Source: Planctomycetales bacterium
Lineage (GTDB): Bacteria > Planctomycetota > Planctomycetia > Pirellulales > UBA7805
Length of the DNA: 7,416 nt
Direction: 5' to 3'
Assembly (NCBI GenBank): GCA_011772275.1
Contig: WVZU01000219.1
Coordinates: 1 to 7,416, forward strand
Shown: in pieces, positions 5,354-7,416 of the stretch
How the letters are laid out: every line of letters starts with the position of its first letter
How positions within the stretch are numbered: position 1 is the first letter of the stretch
Notes under the pieces: model-generated
Told to the model about the DNA's origin: nothing
Database searches by the model: none
Seen by the model: the letters and a program-made list of their open reading frames with translations, nothing else
Program-made: the position numbers and the translations under genes

Positions 5354-6111
5354 TGCGGACCACCCATGCCGGGTCCGCCCCGTGAATACATCTGCAGCAT
5401 GGCGTAACTGGTGTAAGCCATGTAACCGAAAAACAGGGCCATAAACAGGCTCTGCAACGTGAGGGCACCAAAGATCGCCAGCCCGGCACCGGTCAAGACC
5501 GAAAGCCACAGCGATTGCTTCATGCCCTCCTGCGGGTTGCTTTGCAGGAACATTTCACGAGCAATCTGGCCGCCGTCCAGCGGGTAGACCGGCAGTAGAT
5601 TCACCAGGCCCCAAAAGATGTTGATGTACAACAGGTCGCTGACCAGCAGGTCCAGGTTATTGGCCTCCTGGCCGCCGAAGTAATCAAAGAACACCCAGTA
5701 AGGCAGAAGATTCGCTCGTTCAATCGAAACGGCGTGTCCCGAGGCATGCACGATGGCCATGACCAGGGCAATGAACAAAAAGCCGGCGCCGGGGCCCGCG
5801 GCGGCAATCACAATCCGGCTGCGGGCGTCCTGTTGGGTGGGGTGATAGCTGGCCAGCCCCCCAAAGCCGTACAACGTCACCCAGGGCTGCCAGCCATAGG
5901 ACCTGGCCGTGAGGGCATGGCCCATTTCATGGACCAGGATCGATACGAAAACAGCGATCACCCAGATGATGAGCTGGACGGGTCGCTCGTTGTTGCCGGT
6001 GAGTCCCAGCAGGACGGCGACCACCCAGAAGAAGGGGTGGACCCGGACGGGGATTCCCAGAATCCGGAAGTGAAGATCACCCTGTGATGGAGGGGGTTCG
6101 CCGATCAGCAC
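5347..6111 (-). CDS. Site-2 protease family (M50) intramembrane zinc metalloprotease
   Basis: A 254-residue polytopic membrane protease. The zinc-binding HEMGH motif is at 61-65 (His61, Glu62 catalytic, His65), inside a hydrophobic helix beginning near 46. The third ligand motif, NLLPVYPLDGGQ with Asp179, is at 171-182. Other family marks are GIPVRVHPFFW (19-29), GFGGLASY (82-89) and AAAGPGAGFLF (103-113). About six membrane segments fit the compact Rip/SpoIVFB-like form; there is no PDZ domain as in RseP and no CBS pair. These enzymes cut membrane-embedded substrates such as anti-sigma factors or signal-peptide remnants; this one's substrate is unknown. The start is GTG 6111, with AAAGG (6122-6118) six bases upstream. 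The C-terminus is a Gly/Met/Pro tail. It lies 51 bases after lpxB and overlaps the hydrolase start, so all three are probably one transcript. Confidence 0.94.
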   Translation of the reverse strand: MLIGEPPPSQGDLHFRILGIPVRVHPFFWVVAVLLGLTGNNERPVQLIIWVIAVFVSILVHEMGHALTARSYGWQPWVTLYGFGGLASYHPTQQDARSRIVIAAAGPGAGFLFIALVMAIVHASGHAVSIERANLLPYWVFFDYFGGQEANNLDLLVSDLLYINIFWGLVNLLPVYPLDGGQIAREMFLQSNPQEGMKQSLWLSVLTGAGLAIFGALTLQSLFMALFFGYMAYTSYAMLQMYSRGGPGMGGPQW

Positions 6112-6162
6112 GATGCACCTTTGCCCGCCAAACGACTGCGGTTCGCCTTATTTTTCCCAATT

Positions 6163-7416
6163 TTAGCCGGCTTCGGCGGCGCCGGCCATGGCCAGTCTTG
6201 CTCGGCCGCGGGGCGGGCTGGCCTGGGGAGGGAAATGCGGACGCGGGATCTTGGTGGGGCGTTGGGACAGTTGGTCGAGGATGTACCCGGCCGCCGTCCG
6301 GGACGCGCCCCCATGAGCCACCTTGGCTTTGATCGTCCTGAGCCGCTGGATACGCTGCTGGTACGCTTCGGCATCGGTCAGCCATTCGACCAGGTACCGG
6401 GCCAGCCACTCGGACTTGTCCTGGCACGTGGGAAATTCTGGAAAAACGGCCTGTTCTGCCTGGGCCGATTCGGGGTCGAACGGGCGTGGCCGCGAGGAGA
6501 ACGGTTCATCGGCCAGCATGTTGACCAGCGTGATGTATTTGACCCTCAGCTGCAACATTCGCTGGCACAGCCGCACAAACAGGTAAAAACCGCGGCTCAC
6601 GCGGTAGTGGATAACGGTCGGTTTTTCGTGGTACAGCAGTTCCAGCGAGACCGACCCGGAGCAGGCCATGCAGCTGTGTGCCAGATGAATCAGTTCAGGG
6701 GTTCTGCCGTGGTGCACTTCCACCGGCAGTTCCGCCTTGGTGGCGACCATGCGACGGGCCATAACCGCCTGTCGTTGGCTGAAGCTGGCCACGGCAAAAC
6801 GGACCTCGGGGCACGCCGCCTGAACGTGCTGAGCGGCTTTCAAGAAAGAAGGCAGGTTCTTGACCACTTCCTGGGTCCGCGAACCGGGTAAAATGGTGAT
6901 CAGCGGTCCCTGCTGTTGGCGTTGCCGCTGGATGAAGGAGGTGTCCAGCGACCTTTGCTGCATTTCGTCGAAATAGGGATGGCCGACAAACGTCGCCTGG
7001 CAACCACGCTGCCGGTACCATGGTGGTTCAAAGGGCAGTTTGCACAGCACGTGGTCAACCAGCCGCCGCATTTTTCGCACTCGCCAGCCGGCCCAGGCCC
7101 ACATCTGCGGGGTGCCGTAATAGAAGACCGGGATGCCGTGCGTCTTGGCTCGCCGAGCGATCCACCAGTTCATGCCGGGGTAGTCGATCAGTACGACTGC
7201 ATCCGGACGCTGGTGCCGGAAGTAGCGGTCTGCCTGACTGACCAGGTCCCAGAAGCGGTGCAGGTTCAGCAGCACGCGGGCCAGCCACATGACGGCCAGT
7301 TGCGTGAGGTCTGCGTGCAGTTGGCAGCCGGCCGCGGCCATCCGCGGCCCGCCATAGCCGACCGCCTCCAGGCCAGGCTGCTGCCGGCGCAATTGCCGGA
7401 TCAAGTTCGCCCCGTG
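6163..7416 (-). CDS. lpxB: Lipid-A-disaccharide synthase (5' end outside window)
   Basis: A family GT19 glycosyltransferase. It joins UDP-2,3-diacylglucosamine and lipid X into the tetraacyl disaccharide of lipid A, at the inner face of the cytoplasmic membrane. The right edge reads HGANLIRQLRR, matching the N-terminal GEPSGD-L-HGANL region of LpxB, so only some 10-20 residues are missing and TTG 7404 is an internal Leu. Visible motifs, counting from the edge: VGYGGPRMAAAG (19-30), VLIDYPGMN (75-83, Asp78 matching essential Asp98 of E. coli), YYGTPQMWAW (99-108), FVGHPYFDE (143-151), ILPGSR (175-180, Arg180 matching Arg201), SGSVSLELL (253-261) and KYITLVNML (293-301). The C-terminus carries about 30 extra Pro/Arg/Ala-rich residues compared with E. 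coli. It is the first visible gene of the minus-strand cluster with the protease and hydrolase. Its presence implies an outer membrane with lipid A. Confidence 0.96.
   Translation of the reverse strand, partial: HGANLIRQLRRQQPGLEAVGYGGPRMAAAGCQLHADLTQLAVMWLARVLLNLHRFWDLVSQADRYFRHQRPDAVVLIDYPGMNWWIARRAKTHGIPVFYYGTPQMWAWAGWRVRKMRRLVDHVLCKLPFEPPWYRQRGCQATFVGHPYFDEMQQRSLDTSFIQRQRQQQGPLITILPGSRTQEVVKNLPSFLKAAQHVQAACPEVRFAVASFSQRQAVMARRMVATKAELPVEVHHGRTPELIHLAHSCMACSGSVSLELLYHEKPTVIHYRVSRGFYLFVRLCQRMLQLRVKYITLVNMLADEPFSSRPRPFDPESAQAEQAVFPEFPTCQDKSEWLARYLVEWLTDAEAYQQRIQRLRTIKAKVAHGGASRTAAGYILDQLSQRPTKIPRPHFPPQASPPRGRARLAMAGAAEAG

Noticed and set aside
6166..6186. GCCGGC inverted repeat at the 3' end of lpxB as terminator
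   Set aside because: No T run follows on the minus strand and the protease gene lies only 51 bases on with a good ribosome binding site; read-through is more likely.
6121..6891. 256-residue plus-strand open frame opposite lpxB
   Set aside because: It is antisense to conserved LpxB motifs, and no family features are visible.

Overview
The window looks like chromosomal DNA from a GC-rich, Gram-negative bacterium, most likely a planctomycete (Pirellulales-type). This is inferred from the combination of complex I genes, a lipid A gene, a tiny histone-like lysine/alanine/threonine protein and the style of the proteins; no rRNA or other phylogenetic marker is present to prove it. I see no tRNA, rRNA, CRISPR array, insertion sequence or phage gene.

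Left part, plus strand (1-3611): the 3' end of nuoM, then complete nuoN, which are two proton-pumping membrane subunits of respiratory complex I. A 254-base gap follows, then a complete Mrp/ApbC-type P-loop ATPase, an iron-sulfur cluster carrier. The Mrp position right after the nuo genes is suggestive, because the eukaryotic relative Ind1/NUBPL serves complex I assembly.

Middle (3612-4552): a convergent intergenic zone with a minus-strand intrinsic terminator and a second stem-loop. Next comes a 60-residue, minus-strand, almost pure Lys/Ala/Thr/Arg protein built from a 5-residue repeat, which is probably a DNA-binding histone-H1-like protein. Behind it lies about 650 bases of comparatively AT-rich sequence with homopolymer runs and inverted repeats but no convincing gene.

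Right part, all minus strand (7416 down to 4553): an apparent operon lpxB (5' end outside the window), then a compact site-2 (M50) intramembrane metalloprotease, then an SGNH/GDSL-type hydrolase whose start codon overlaps the protease stop. LpxB condenses two glucosamine units in lipid A synthesis, the protease acts inside the membrane and the third gene is a probable esterase, so the cluster suggests an envelope-related function. The joint role of the three genes is not established from sequence.

Most of the window is ordinary core gene content. The points most worth a second look are the lpxB-protease-hydrolase cluster, the Mrp-complex I neighbourhood, the repeat architecture of the lysine-rich gene, the G-run clusters inside nuoN and mrp, and the structured AT-rich gap.
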